Below are positions 19,506 to 29,108 of a stretch of 64,000 bases of DNA, in pieces. The stretch comes from Rhodanobacter sp. Soil772 (GTDB lineage: Bacteria > Pseudomonadota > Gammaproteobacteria > Xanthomonadales > Rhodanobacteraceae): assembly GCF_001428385.1 (NCBI RefSeq), contig NZ_LMSK01000005.1, positions 98,855 to 162,854 of the forward strand. Reading direction: 5' to 3'. A program made the translations under genes and the position numbers. Position 1 is the stretch's first letter; each line of letters begins with the position of its first letter. Below the pieces are notes generated by a model. That model was not told the origin of the DNA. It was given only the letters and a program-made list of their open reading frames with translations, and made no database searches.

Positions 19506-19634
19506 GGAAGACGCGCGGAAATAGCCGCACTTGCGCTGCATCCCGCAGGGCGACGCTCTGCCGTACGAAGTGCGTCCGCGACGCGTCCCGAAGGCAGACC
19601 GCCGTTCCATCGGCGGCCTGCCGGCCATGATCCG

Positions 19635-21419
19635 TCAGCCCTGCTTGACGGTGTCCGCGGGTACGAAGGTGTAGCCCATCGCCTGCAGGCCCGCGACGAT
19701 CTGCTTCAGGTTGCTGATGTTCAGGAACGGGTGGAAGAAGAAGCTCTGCACGCCGTCCTGGATGACGGCGTTGCGATTGGCGCTGTAGAGGATGTCGGCA
19801 GGAGAGCGTGGCGGGTTGTGGTTGAACTCGACCAGCTCGACGTTGCCGAGCTGTTCCGGTATCACCACCGAGCCGTAGATGTCGCGTACCAGGTAGGGGT
19901 AGAACTGGCCGTAGATCCTGGTGTAGTCCGGTATGCCGCTTCCGCAGGCCCCGTTCGGACACCAGCCGGCCGCGAACAGGCCGCGGTCGTAGCGTGCGGT
20001 GAACGCGGGCTGGAACACCTGGTAGTCGATCGCCGAGGCGGCGTAGTGCGGCGCTTCGAAGATGTTCGGCACGGCGAAGCCTGCCTGGGCGAATTCCTGC
20101 TGGCCGCTCGCGATGCGTCCCTGCGCCCACAGGGCGGAGTCTTCCGCCATCGGCGAGTCATAGATGACGTAGTTGTCCGGGCTGACGTGCGCACGGTAGA
20201 ACTCGAAATCGTCGCCGCTTGCACCGCTGTACGGGTTGGCGACGTTGGAGTACTGGTGCGTGTAACCGTGCATCAGCAGCGTGCCGCCCTTGGATTGCAT
20301 GTAGCGCAGCGCCTTGACCACGGCGCTGGCCTGGTAGAGGTGTGTACTGACCGGCACGCCGTTGTTGTACGTCCCGTTCGGATCCTTGTAAAACGGGATC
20401 ACCGCCACGCTGAAAGGCACGTTCTTGCTGTACAGGTAGTCGGCGATCGCGCGCAGCCTGGTCGGGCTGGCGTCGGCGCCGACATCCTCGATGCGCACCA
20501 GCGCACGCTTGCGCGACAGCATGGACGGGTTGGATACCTTGCCGATCAGGTCGACGGCCGCGAGATAGCGGTCGTTCGGCCCCGTATAGCTGAAGGGAAT
20601 CTCGCCGATATAGGTCAGGTTGGCGCCGCGGGTGGCCCAGTTGATGGTGCCGCCGACGTCGTTGGTCGCCGTGGCGAGCACCTGCGCCTTGGTGGGGTCG
20701 TTGATTACCGTCTGCAGCAGGCCGGTGGGAGCCGCCAGCGCATTGCGCTGCAGCGCGACGCCCTTGTAGGTCACCGTCAGCGCATTGCTGAAGTCGAAGA
20801 ACATCGGCGTGAAGCCGTACTGCCCGGCGAAGTTGCTTGCGCGGGCGGCCAGCTGCCAGATGTTGTTGCTCATCCACAGCACCGGCTTGGTGGTCGCCAG
20901 CACGTCGTCCAGCAGCGCGGTCGGCAGCGGTTCGTCGTACGTCGAGCCGACATAGATCAGGCCGGTGTAGCCGCCGAGTTCGCCCGCGACGTAGCCCGCC
21001 GCCGGATGCAGGGTGTACTTGCTGCCGTGGGTGACCAGGTTGCTCGCCATCACGCCGTAGGCCTCGCCCAGCCAGCCCCATTGACCGGAGCTGTCGTACA
21101 GCACCAGCGTGTTCTGGCTCGGGTTCGCGCCGGGCGCGCCGGCGTACTGGCTCACTGCCTGCAGCAGCGCCGGCGCCAGGCGACTGGTCGACGTCGGGGA
21201 AACGACGGTTGATTTTTTCTTTGGCAGCGCCGCGCCCGGTGGTGGTGGCGGCGCGGGAAGCATGCGGTTATCGACGGAGCGCACGGTCGGCGCGGTCGCA
21301 GAGACGAGTTGCGTTGCGCCGGCGACGGACATCGAACCGAATGCCGCCGCGGACAGCAGTACCGCACTGATGATGACGGACTTAAGAGTCGACAGTCCGA
21401 CAAGCGTTGACCTTGTCAT
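19635..21419 (-). CDS. secreted DUF2334/polysaccharide-deacetylase-like protein
   Basis: A 594-residue protein; I chose the ATG at 21419 because it has a GAGAGGA site and begins a clear signal peptide (residues about 10-35). A Pro/Lys-rich linker (54-75) precedes the main domain. From about 305 on it shows a NodB-like layout: RIEDVGA with Asp312, then LLMHGYTHQY with His384 and His388, the metal-binding Asp/His/His set of DUF2334 deacetylases. Transcribed divergently from wecB. Likely a periplasmic or exported deacetylase acting on the polysaccharide made by that operon; substrate unknown. Confidence 0.75.
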   Translation of the reverse strand: MTRSTLVGLSTLKSVIISAVLLSAAAFGSMSVAGATQLVSATAPTVRSVDNRMLPAPPPPPGAALPKKKSTVVSPTSTSRLAPALLQAVSQYAGAPGANPSQNTLVLYDSSGQWGWLGEAYGVMASNLVTHGSKYTLHPAAGYVAGELGGYTGLIYVGSTYDEPLPTALLDDVLATTKPVLWMSNNIWQLAARASNFAGQYGFTPMFFDFSNALTVTYKGVALQRNALAAPTGLLQTVINDPTKAQVLATATNDVGGTINWATRGANLTYIGEIPFSYTGPNDRYLAAVDLIGKVSNPSMLSRKRALVRIEDVGADASPTRLRAIADYLYSKNVPFSVAVIPFYKDPNGTYNNGVPVSTHLYQASAVVKALRYMQSKGGTLLMHGYTHQYSNVANPYSGASGDDFEFYRAHVSPDNYVIYDSPMAEDSALWAQGRIASGQQEFAQAGFAVPNIFEAPHYAASAIDYQVFQPAFTARYDRGLFAAGWCPNGACGSGIPDYTRIYGQFYPYLVRDIYGSVVIPEQLGNVELVEFNHNPPRSPADILYSANRNAVIQDGVQSFFFHPFLNISNLKQIVAGLQAMGYTFVPADTVKQG

Positions 21420-21707
21420 GGGAATTCCTCTCACGCAGTGGTGGGGCAGGCGCGCGGCCAGCGCGCGCTGCTGGAAATGCACTACACATCCCGAATGCCC
21501 AGGCCCCTGATCCCGTGAAAGGGACGCCTCGCCCTCCGTGGCAAGCTTGCTTGCAACCGGATTGCTTACTTTGCTACTCGGCTAGTGTAAATTCATACAT
21601 ATGTCAAGTGCAATAGAGAGAGAATTCATCAAAAATTGGCGTCAGTTTAACGTTGAGTTGGCAATATTGAACATCAAGGCGGAATTTCTGACCGCCGATA
21701 CGGGCTT

Positions 21708-21748
21708 GATCGCAAGCACTCCCCCGCCCACTCGAGGCGCTTGCGATC
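21708..21748. repeat. perfect 10-bp inverted repeat in wecB leader
   Basis: GATCGCAAGC (21708-21717) and GCTTGCGATC (21739-21748) are exact complements with a 21-base spacer. It can be an RNA hairpin in the wecB leader or a protein-binding operator. Confidence 0.7.
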
Positions 21749-21791
21749 GGCTTCTCGTGACAATGGGGACATGGGCAGGACGCCCGCGTAG

Positions 21792-21812
21792 CAGGACTGA
21801 GTTGCGGTCCTG
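21792..21812. promoter_or_regulatory. hairpin directly upstream of wecB ribosome site
   Basis: CAGGAC (21792-21797) and GTCCTG (21807-21812) pair perfectly around a 9-base loop, ending one or two bases before the GGGGGAAGG ribosome site of wecB (start 21826). Position suggests translational control or mRNA stabilisation; unproven. Confidence 0.5.
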
Positions 21813-21825
21813 TGGGGGAAGGCAC

Positions 21826-22938
21826 ATGCAGGATGCACTGATCATCTGTGGCACGCGCCCGGAGATCATCAAGCTGGCACCGCTGTATCACTGCATGCGC
21901 GCCAGCGGCTGGGTGCGGCCGCACTGGCTGCATACCGGGCAGCACGACGAGATGGCGCGTCAGATGCTTGCCTGCTTCGACATTGTTCCCGACATTTCGC
22001 TCGAGCGCGCTGGCGAGGGGTTGCACGAGTTCAGTGCACGCTGTCGCAGCTTGCTCGACGCGGTGATGTCCGACGGGTCATGGTCGCTGGTGGTGGTGCA
22101 GGGCGATACCGAAAGCACCTTCCTCGGCGCGTTGTGCGGCTTCCATCACCGCGTTCCCGTCGCGCACGTGGAGGCGGGCCTGCGCACCTACGACCTGGAG
22201 CGGCCGTTCCCCGAGGAAGGCCTGCGCCAGATGGTCAGCCGGATCACCCGGTTCCATTTCGCGCCGACCGAGCGCGCGGCGCTGGCGCTGCGCGAAGAGG
22301 CGATTCCGCGCGAGCGCATCTTCGTCACCGGCAATACCGTGATCGACGCGCAGCACTGGGTGGTGCGGCACCATCGGATACGGCGCAGCGTGGAGGGTCG
22401 CGGCCACCTGTTGGTCACCTCGCATCGCCGCGAGAACTGGGGCAGCGACCTGCGCGAGATCTGCCATGCGATCGCCGAGGTCGCGAGCCGCCACCCGGAG
22501 CTGCAGGTGCTGTTTCCGGTGCACCTCAACCCGGTGGTGAGTCAGCCCGTGCACGCCATCCTCGGCGGACTGGCCAACGTGCGCCTGAGCCCGCCGTTCG
22601 ACTACCTGGAGATGCAGCAGGCGCTGATCGACTCCTGGCTGGTGCTGACCGATTCCGGTGGCCTGCAGGAAGAAGCGCCCACCTTTGGCGTGCCGCTGCT
22701 GGTGCTGCGCACGGAAACCGAGCGGCCGGAGGCGATCGAAGCCGGTTGCGCCCGGCTGGCCGGCACGCAGCGTGCATCCATCGTGAAGCAGATCGAGGAG
22801 CTTTGGTCGGACCCGATGGCGCACCAGTCGATGGCGCGTGCGGGCAATCCATTCGGTGATGGCCAGGCCAGCCTCCGGATCGTCGATCTGCTGCAGAACG
22901 CGTTGGCGTGCGACGAACGCCTTCGCGCGGCGATCTAG
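21826..22938 (+). CDS. wecB: UDP-N-acetylglucosamine 2-epimerase (non-hydrolysing)
   Basis: A 370-residue protein; start chosen at the ATG after GGGGGAAGG, giving the usual family length. Signatures: ICGTRPEIIKLAP at the N-terminus, HVEAGLRTYDLERPFPEEGLRQ, TSHRRENWG and LTDSGGLQEEAPTFGVP. It converts UDP-GlcNAc to UDP-ManNAc in the cytoplasm. The dedicated copy leads an operon with nfrB- and nfrA-like genes, so the product probably feeds a ManNAc-containing polysaccharide exported by that pair. nfrB starts 14 bp after its stop. Confidence 0.9.
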   Translation: MQDALIICGTRPEIIKLAPLYHCMRASGWVRPHWLHTGQHDEMARQMLACFDIVPDISLERAGEGLHEFSARCRSLLDAVMSDGSWSLVVVQGDTESTFLGALCGFHHRVPVAHVEAGLRTYDLERPFPEEGLRQMVSRITRFHFAPTERAALALREEAIPRERIFVTGNTVIDAQHWVVRHHRIRRSVEGRGHLLVTSHRRENWGSDLREICHAIAEVASRHPELQVLFPVHLNPVVSQPVHAILGGLANVRLSPPFDYLEMQQALIDSWLVLTDSGGLQEEAPTFGVPLLVLRTETERPEAIEAGCARLAGTQRASIVKQIEELWSDPMAHQSMARAGNPFGDGQASLRIVDLLQNALACDERLRAAI

Positions 22939-22952
22939 CCAAGGAGAACGGC

Positions 22953-25190
22953 ATGTGGTGGCTGGATGCATTCTCGACCTATCTCTACGGCTTGAGCGTG
23001 GTCGTTACCGCGATCGCCCTGCTGATGCTGGTCAGCGGCCTGGACGACCTGTTCATCGACGTCGCCTACTGGCTGCGCCGGCTGTGGAAGTCGCTGGTGG
23101 TCTACCAGCGGCACGAGCACACCAACTACCACGAGCTGTACCGCCCGGCGGAAAAGCCGCTGGCGATCATGGTGCCGGCGTGGAATGAAACCGGTGTGAT
23201 CGGCCACATGGCCGAACTGGCGGCGACCACGCTGGACTACGAGAACTATCACATTTTCGTCGGCACCTATCCGAACGACCCGGATACCCAGCGCGACGTC
23301 GACGAGGTATGCGCGCGTTTCCCCAATGTGCACAAGGTGGTGTGCGCGCGGCCCGGGCCGACCAGCAAGGCCGACTGCCTCAACAACGTGCTGGATGCCA
23401 TCCTGCAGTTCGAGCGGCGCGCCCACATGGCGTTCGAAGGCTTCATCCTGCACGACGCCGAGGACGTCGTGTGCGCGCTCGAACTGCGCCTGTTCAACTA
23501 CCTGGTCGGCCGCAAGGACCTGATCCAGATTCCGGTCTACCCGTTCGCGCGGCAGTGGAACAACTTCACCAGCCTGCACTACCTGGACGAGTTCGCCGAA
23601 CTGCATGGCAAGGACGTGCCCATGCGCGAGGCGCTGGCGGGGCAGGTGCCCAGCGCCGGCGTCGGCACCTGCTTCAGCCGGCGCGCCGTGCTCACGCTGA
23701 TCGATGCGGGCAACGGCGTCGCGTTCGACGTGCAGAGCCTCACCGAGGATTACGACATCGGCCTGCGCCTGAAGGCCTGGGGCATGGAGGAGATCTTCGT
23801 GCGCTTCCCGGTGCTGCGCTACCGGCGCCACCCTTCGCCCGAGAACCGGCTGGGCCAGAGCTGGCGCGAGTCCAACGTGATCTGCGTGCGCGAATACTTC
23901 CCCGACCGCCTGGCGACGGCGGTGCGGCAGAAGTCGCGCTGGATCATCGGCATCGTGTACCAGGGCTACCGCACCCACGGCTGGAGGCACGGTCCGGTAC
24001 TCAACTATTTCCTGTGGCGCGACCGCAAGGGCGCGATCAACAACTTCGTCAGTTTCGCCGCGATGCTGATCCTGCTCCATCTGATCGCGATCTGGCTGCT
24101 GCAGCAAGTCTGGACGCAGGCGCCGCGCTTCGTCTCGATCTTCGAGGGGCGGCCGTGGTTCGAATACTTGCTGGTCGCGAACTTCGCGCTGATGGGCAAC
24201 CGCATGCTGCAGCGAATCATCTTCGTGTCCAGCTACTACGGCGTGAAGCAGGGTTTGTTGTCGATACCGCGGCTGCTGTGGGGCAACCTGATCAATTTCC
24301 TCGCCAACTGGCGCGCCATCCGCCAGATCATCAAGTGCGGCGATCCGCGCCGCGTGGCCTGGGACAAGACCACCCACGACTTTCCCAGCATCGGCGGCGA
24401 GAACCATGCCAAGCGTTCGCTCGACGAGATACTGGTGGCGAACGGCGCGGTATCGGCGCTGGAGTTGCGCGAGGCGAAGCTGCATCGCATCGACGGCCTG
24501 CAACTGGGCAGCTCGATGATCCATGAATTCCGAATCACCGCCGCGCAACTGGCGCGTTCGACCGCCGAACAGATCGGCGTCAGTTGCGAGTCGGTGGACT
24601 TTGCCGGGTTGCCGCACGAACTGCTGGACGCGCTCCCGGCGCGCATCGCGCTGCACTACGCGGTGCTGCCGCTGCGCTACGAAGGCCACGCGCTGGTTCT
24701 CGCCAGCGAGTCCTACATCGACCCGGTGTCGTTGGCCGCACTCGCGCGCCAACTCGACCGGCCGGTGCGTTATGTGATCGCGCACAAGGGTCAGGTCGCG
24801 GTCGGGCTGCGTCGCTGGTACGCGCATTTGTGCGACTGCGATCGCGACCCGCATCATCTGCTCGACGCCGCTGCGCGCAGCGGGCGAATCGATGGCGACC
24901 GCGTGGCGTCGCTGTGGGACAGCTATGTGTCGCGCCAGGTCATGCTGGGCGAAATCCTGGTCGCGCAAGGCCACCTGGATGAAGTGGCGTTCAGGTCATT
25001 GCTGCTCAGTCACGCACGCAGCGCGCAGCCGCTGGGAGAGTTCCTGGTCGAGCAGGGTGTGATCGGTCGTGAAACGCTGGATCGCATGCTGGCCCTTCAG
25101 ACGGCACTGCAGCCGAACATCGCCAGCCTCCTTGAAATCGAGGCCGCCGTGTCGGCGCAGCTGGCGACGCCGGCGGAGCAAGCAGCATGA
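22953..25190 (+). CDS. nfrB: NfrB-like inner-membrane glycosyltransferase with C-terminal MshEN-like region
   Basis: A 745-residue protein with an AAGGAG site. Membrane helix at 12-34, then a GT2 domain: MVPAWNET (73-80), HDAED (168-172), LTEDYDIG (263-270) and QKSRW (326-330), the processive-synthase motif set. Further helices lie at about 365-385 and 403-455. Residues about 487-745 are soluble and contain MshEN/GspE-N-type repeats (RSLDEILVANGAV; LGEILVAQGHLDEVAF; LGEFLVEQGVIGRETL), a fold that binds c-di-GMP in MshE and, by published work, controls NfrB of E. coli. Likely the c-di-GMP-gated synthase of a secreted glycan. Confidence 0.85.
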   Translation: MWWLDAFSTYLYGLSVVVTAIALLMLVSGLDDLFIDVAYWLRRLWKSLVVYQRHEHTNYHELYRPAEKPLAIMVPAWNETGVIGHMAELAATTLDYENYHIFVGTYPNDPDTQRDVDEVCARFPNVHKVVCARPGPTSKADCLNNVLDAILQFERRAHMAFEGFILHDAEDVVCALELRLFNYLVGRKDLIQIPVYPFARQWNNFTSLHYLDEFAELHGKDVPMREALAGQVPSAGVGTCFSRRAVLTLIDAGNGVAFDVQSLTEDYDIGLRLKAWGMEEIFVRFPVLRYRRHPSPENRLGQSWRESNVICVREYFPDRLATAVRQKSRWIIGIVYQGYRTHGWRHGPVLNYFLWRDRKGAINNFVSFAAMLILLHLIAIWLLQQVWTQAPRFVSIFEGRPWFEYLLVANFALMGNRMLQRIIFVSSYYGVKQGLLSIPRLLWGNLINFLANWRAIRQIIKCGDPRRVAWDKTTHDFPSIGGENHAKRSLDEILVANGAVSALELREAKLHRIDGLQLGSSMIHEFRITAAQLARSTAEQIGVSCESVDFAGLPHELLDALPARIALHYAVLPLRYEGHALVLASESYIDPVSLAALARQLDRPVRYVIAHKGQVAVGLRRWYAHLCDCDRDPHHLLDAAARSGRIDGDRVASLWDSYVSRQVMLGEILVAQGHLDEVAFRSLLLSHARSAQPLGEFLVEQGVIGRETLDRMLALQTALQPNIASLLEIEAAVSAQLATPAEQAA

Positions 25191-28108
25191 AACGACCATG
25201 GCCAATCCGCTGTGCGGTGGCGCTGCTGGTGATGGCGCCGACGTGGTCGCCGCACGCGGCGGGGCAGGCACCGACCGTTGGCGGCAGCCGCTACCGGCAG
25301 TTCCTGGTGTACCCGCATCGACAGGCCGGCTACGCGGCCATGCGGGCCGGCAATGAGCGCGTCGCGGTGGAAGAATTCGAGCGCGCGCGCGCGCTGGCGC
25401 CGCAGGATATCGACACGGCGCTGGACCTGGCCGCGGCCTATCGGCATTTCGGCCACGCGGTGCAGGCGCAGCAGGTGCTGGACGAGCAGCGTCGCCACAC
25501 ACCGGGCGATCCGCGGCTGCAAGTCGCTGCACCCGTCGCTGCACCCGTCGCGGCAGCCGCGGTCGACTGCAGCCGCGACAACCGGCCGGTGTGCCGCGCC
25601 CGGCGCGGCTTCGACGACTTGCAGGCCGGCGATCTCGCCAAGGCGCAGGCCGAACTCGACGCCCCGGATTTCGCGCGCAGTCCCGAGGGTCGCGCCTTGC
25701 GCCATGCGCTGGTCCAGCGCGCGGTCTACCTCGGCGACCGTCAGCGCGCCGCCGCGCAACTGGCCGAGCTGGATGCCGGCGACGAGCTCAGTGCCGACGA
25801 GCGCGGCCAGTGGTTCAGCCTGCTGCTTCAGCTCGGCGAGCTGGATGCGGCGCGCCAGCTGCAATCGCGCGGCGGGCTGGATGCGCCGGCGCAGAACCTG
25901 GCCCTGGCCGAGGCCATCGGTGGCCGCGGCGATCGCAAGCGGCTGGCTGCGTACATGGCCGCCCGCCAACCCGCATTCGCCAGTGAAAAAGACGAGCGGC
26001 GATGGGTGAATCTGCTTGCGTCGGTGGTGCACGACCGGCCGGGGCTGCTGGTCCGTTATGCCGCGCGCTACCCCGCCAACGCGGCGTTGCAGGCGCGGCT
26101 TTCGGTACCGCTGGCGATGGCGCGCGGCGACAGTGCGATGGCGCAACGCATGCTGTCGCGGCTGCCCGACGGAAGCCTGCGCGAGGAGCGTTTCAGCCTG
26201 GACCTGCAGCAAGGCCGCCATGCCGAGGCAAGGCAGCAGGCCGAGGCGCTGATCGCCCAGCCGGAAGGCTACCGCCTGCTCGATCCGCTCAGCTATCGCC
26301 TGATCGAGGCCGGTGCGCGCGGCGAGGCGAAGCAGCTGATGCTGGGTGCATACCCGTTTGCCGGCAACCCGGGCCGGGCGGCCCTGTTTTCCCGCCTGGC
26401 CGTGCTGGCCGGCGAGCAGCCGACGCTTTTTTCATCGGACGATCGCGCGCGTCTGCGCTTGCCGCTGGAAAGCGTGCCGCTGCGCGTGGCGCAGATCCCC
26501 ATCCTCAGCGCGCTGCGCGACTGCGAGGGGATCCGCCAGGTGATGGCCGACCTCTCGCCGGACTACCCCGCCGGCCTGTGGCGGCAGCTCGGCGATTGCT
26601 ACGGCAACGACCGGCCCGGTCTCGCCGAGTACGCCTACGCCGAGGCCAACAAGCGCAAGCCCGACAGCGACGTCACCCGCGCGCTGGCCTATCAGGCCTA
26701 TGGCGCGCAGGACTATGCGACGGCCTTGCAGGCCTGGCGTTCGGTACCGGCGGCGCACATGCAGCCGGCCGACCTGCTGGCTGCCGCGACCACCGCACTC
26801 ACCGTCGACGATCCGGCCGTCGCACGTTCCTGGCTGGATACGTATGCGGCGCAGGGCGGTCGGCAGGATCACGCCTATTGGTGGTTGCGCGCGCAGGCCG
26901 ACGAGCCGCGCGATCCGGCGCTGGCCCGCGTCGATCTGGAAAACGCCGTGGCGACGCACGCCGATCCACGTTACTACGCGCGCCTGGCGGCCCTGCAAAG
27001 CCGGGCCGGCGAAGCGCAGCCGGCGCTGGTTTCGCTGCAGCGTGCCAGTGCGCTCGCGCCCGATGACAGCCGGCTGGCCGCCTCGCTGGGCTACGCCTAT
27101 CTGCAGGCGGGTGCGCCGGACGAAGCGGTGGCGCAGTTTGAGCGCGCGCACCGGGCCAACCCGGACGATCCGGCACTGACCCGGCAGTTGCTGTACGTGC
27201 ACCAGCAGCTCGGCGACAACGCCCAGGCGCAGGCCTATGCGGCGCAGGCGATCGACCAGCTCGGTTCCGTCGCGGCTGCCGACACCGTGGGCGGCGGCAC
27301 GACGCAGGAAGACGAGGACCAGCAGCGCTACACCTTGCGGCGCCTGCACGAGGATCTCGGCCGCAAGTGGCGCTTCAACGCCGACATGACCCTGGGCGAT
27401 ACCGTGTCCTCGGCGGCCAACGCGGCGGCGCCGGGCGTCTCCTATCGCAGCTACCTGCAGCTCGAGGCGCAATACCGCTTCGATCCGCATCTCACCGGCG
27501 GCGACGCCAACACGCTGGCCGCCTACGCGCGCGTCTTCGCGGGCAGCGGCGTCAGCGGTTCGGTGTGGCCGGTGCATTCGCCGATGCTCGGCGTGGGGCT
27601 GCACTGGAAGCCGCTGCTCGCGCAGAACGTCGTGCTGTCGATCGAGCAGCAGACGCCCATCGGCGACAGCCGCAATACCCGCAGCGACACCATGCTGCGT
27701 GCCAGCGGGTCGTGGTCCTTCAGCCCGCGGCTCAGCGACGACTGGCATGCGACCGGGTCGGGCTGGTTCACCCAGAACTTCTACGTCGACGTCGCCCGCT
27801 ACCTGCGCGCCCGGCAAACCGTGTTCACCGCGGACTACCTGCTGGGCTGGCAGCGCAAACTGGTCGACGGCCAGACCATCGAACCCTATGTCCACGTGCA
27901 GTACACCGGTATCGACCGTGCGCACGGCGCGGGCTATGCGCGCGACGCACGCGCCGGCGTCGGCCTGCAGTGGAACCTGTGGTACGGCGAGACCCGTTAC
28001 GACGCCTACCCGCACCGCTTCAGCCTCGCGCTGGAAGGGCAGCACGCCTTCACCAGTTACCTGCGCGAGAGCAACGCGGTGTTCCTGATCGTGAGGACGC
28101 AGTGGTGA
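25187..28108 (+). CDS. nfrA: NfrA-like outer-membrane protein (phage N4 receptor family)
   Basis: A 973-residue protein overlapping nfrB by 4 bp. A signal peptide (about 1-27) is followed by TPR-type helical repeats (GYAAMRAGNERVAVEEFERA; SLGYAYLQAGAPDEAVAQFERA). From about residue 700 the sequence becomes beta-barrel-like and ends in an aromatic residue (VRTQW), as outer-membrane proteins do. In E. coli NfrA works with NfrB to secrete a glycan that is used by phage N4. Here it most likely forms the export channel for the wecB/nfrB product. Confidence 0.85.
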   Translation: MKRPWPIRCAVALLVMAPTWSPHAAGQAPTVGGSRYRQFLVYPHRQAGYAAMRAGNERVAVEEFERARALAPQDIDTALDLAAAYRHFGHAVQAQQVLDEQRRHTPGDPRLQVAAPVAAPVAAAAVDCSRDNRPVCRARRGFDDLQAGDLAKAQAELDAPDFARSPEGRALRHALVQRAVYLGDRQRAAAQLAELDAGDELSADERGQWFSLLLQLGELDAARQLQSRGGLDAPAQNLALAEAIGGRGDRKRLAAYMAARQPAFASEKDERRWVNLLASVVHDRPGLLVRYAARYPANAALQARLSVPLAMARGDSAMAQRMLSRLPDGSLREERFSLDLQQGRHAEARQQAEALIAQPEGYRLLDPLSYRLIEAGARGEAKQLMLGAYPFAGNPGRAALFSRLAVLAGEQPTLFSSDDRARLRLPLESVPLRVAQIPILSALRDCEGIRQVMADLSPDYPAGLWRQLGDCYGNDRPGLAEYAYAEANKRKPDSDVTRALAYQAYGAQDYATALQAWRSVPAAHMQPADLLAAATTALTVDDPAVARSWLDTYAAQGGRQDHAYWWLRAQADEPRDPALARVDLENAVATHADPRYYARLAALQSRAGEAQPALVSLQRASALAPDDSRLAASLGYAYLQAGAPDEAVAQFERAHRANPDDPALTRQLLYVHQQLGDNAQAQAYAAQAIDQLGSVAAADTVGGGTTQEDEDQQRYTLRRLHEDLGRKWRFNADMTLGDTVSSAANAAAPGVSYRSYLQLEAQYRFDPHLTGGDANTLAAYARVFAGSGVSGSVWPVHSPMLGVGLHWKPLLAQNVVLSIEQQTPIGDSRNTRSDTMLRASGSWSFSPRLSDDWHATGSGWFTQNFYVDVARYLRARQTVFTADYLLGWQRKLVDGQTIEPYVHVQYTGIDRAHGAGYARDARAGVGLQWNLWYGETRYDAYPHRFSLALEGQHAFTSYLRESNAVFLIVRTQW

Positions 28109-29004
28109 AACCTGCGTTGTGCCGGCTTGTCGGGCTGGCGCTGCTGCTGACGGCGCTGCTGGCCGATGCGACCACGGCGATCTTCTACCAGCCCCAACTG
28201 CGCGATCGCGAGGTCGCGCAGGCGCAGTGGCCGTCCGCATTTGCACAAGTGCGCGCGCGCGGCTTCGACACGCTGGTGGTGCAGTGGACGCAGTACGGCG
28301 ACGCGTTCGGCGACCCGGCCGGGCATGCCTGGTTGCTGCAGCGGGTGCGCGAGGCGCACGCGGCCGGGTTGCGCATCGTGCTGGGGCTGGATAGCGATCC
28401 CGCGTTTTTTCAGCGCCAGGAAGCGTCGCCGGTGGCGCTGGACACGTACCTGCGCACGCTCTCGCGCCGCAACGCCGAGGCCGCCCGGCGCTGGGTCGAC
28501 GACCTGGGAAGCGCAGCGATCGTCGGCTGGTATCTGCCGCTCGAGATCGACGACAGGCGCTGGCGCGATCCTGCGGTGCGCAGGCAACTGCTGGATTATC
28601 TCGCCGCGGAACGGCGCCAGCTGGACGGCATCGCGCAGCGGCCGGTCTACGTGACCTCGTTCTTCGCGGGCAACATGACGCCGACTCGCTATGCGGAGTT
28701 GCTGACCGACGTGCAGCGCAGCGGCGTGCGTGCCTGGGTGCAGGATGGGGCGGGCACGGGACGCCTCGGCCGGGGAGAGCGCGAGCTGTATCTCGGCGCG
28801 GCGAGCCAGTGTGCGGGATCGCACGCGCACGGCATCGTCCACGAAATCTTCCGCCAGATCGGCGAAGACAGCGCCTTCACCGCCGTCGCTCTGTCGGCCG
28901 CCGAAGCCGATGCGGCCCTGGCGCAACGCGCGCCGTGCGGAGGCGACAGCGTCTTCTTCGAATTGCGTTACCTGCCCGGGATGGCGACGGTGTTGCAGCG
29001 CTAG
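28105..29004 (+). CDS. exported DUF4434-like TIM-barrel protein
   Basis: A 299-residue protein with GTG start overlapping the nfrA stop (GTGA). An N-terminal signal peptide (about 1-22) leads into FYQPQLRDREV and FDTLVVQWTQYGD, the opening of DUF4434-type barrels, then HAAGLRIVLGLDSDPAFF and VGWYLPLEIDD. The fold suggests a glycoside hydrolase. Being last in the wecB-nfrB-nfrA operon, it probably trims or releases the polysaccharide in the periplasm. A strong terminator follows. Confidence 0.72.
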   Translation: MKPALCRLVGLALLLTALLADATTAIFYQPQLRDREVAQAQWPSAFAQVRARGFDTLVVQWTQYGDAFGDPAGHAWLLQRVREAHAAGLRIVLGLDSDPAFFQRQEASPVALDTYLRTLSRRNAEAARRWVDDLGSAAIVGWYLPLEIDDRRWRDPAVRRQLLDYLAAERRQLDGIAQRPVYVTSFFAGNMTPTRYAELLTDVQRSGVRAWVQDGAGTGRLGRGERELYLGAASQCAGSHAHGIVHEIFRQIGEDSAFTAVALSAAEADAALAQRAPCGGDSVFFELRYLPGMATVLQR

Positions 29005-29012
29005 CGTCGCGG

Positions 29013-29047
29013 AAAAAAGAACGCCTCCATCCGGAGGCGTTCTTCTT
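29013..29047 (+). terminator. rho-independent terminator of the wecB-nfrBA operon
   Basis: AGAACGCCTCC (29018-29028) pairs perfectly with GGAGGCGTTCT (29033-29043) around loop ATCC, preceded by an A run and followed by TCTTT. A-tract on one side and T-rich on the other give bidirectional potential; it lies between convergent genes. Confidence 0.9.
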
Positions 29048-29108
29048 TATGCTTTCGAACTACCGATTGCGCAAGGCGATCGGTTCGCCGCACGGTACGG
29101 TTGCCGGC

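Larger units (their letters stand above)
21420..21825. promoter_or_regulatory. divergent promoter/leader region between deacetylase gene and wecB
   Basis: 406 bp without a convincing gene. An AT-richer core at about 21555-21680 (TTGCTTACTTTGCTAC, GTGTAAATTC) is the likely divergent promoter area, but I cannot fix the hexamers with confidence. Closer to wecB lie two perfect inverted repeats, listed separately. An in-frame ATG at 21601 extends wecB but lacks a ribosome site and homology. Confidence 0.5.

Noticed and set aside
19506..19634. GC hairpin after the last eCIS gene as terminator
   Set aside because: CCGCCG/CGGCGG can pair near 19600, but there is no T tract and the stem is short; not enough support.
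21601..21825. N-terminal extension of wecB from an earlier ATG
   Set aside because: No ribosome site, not similar to WecB, and it would span the two inverted repeats. The start at 21826 gives the usual length.
22935..24974. 679-codon minus-strand open frame
   Set aside because: Shadow of nfrB caused by high GC; no ribosome site or family, while the + frame has GT2 motifs and a good ribosome site.
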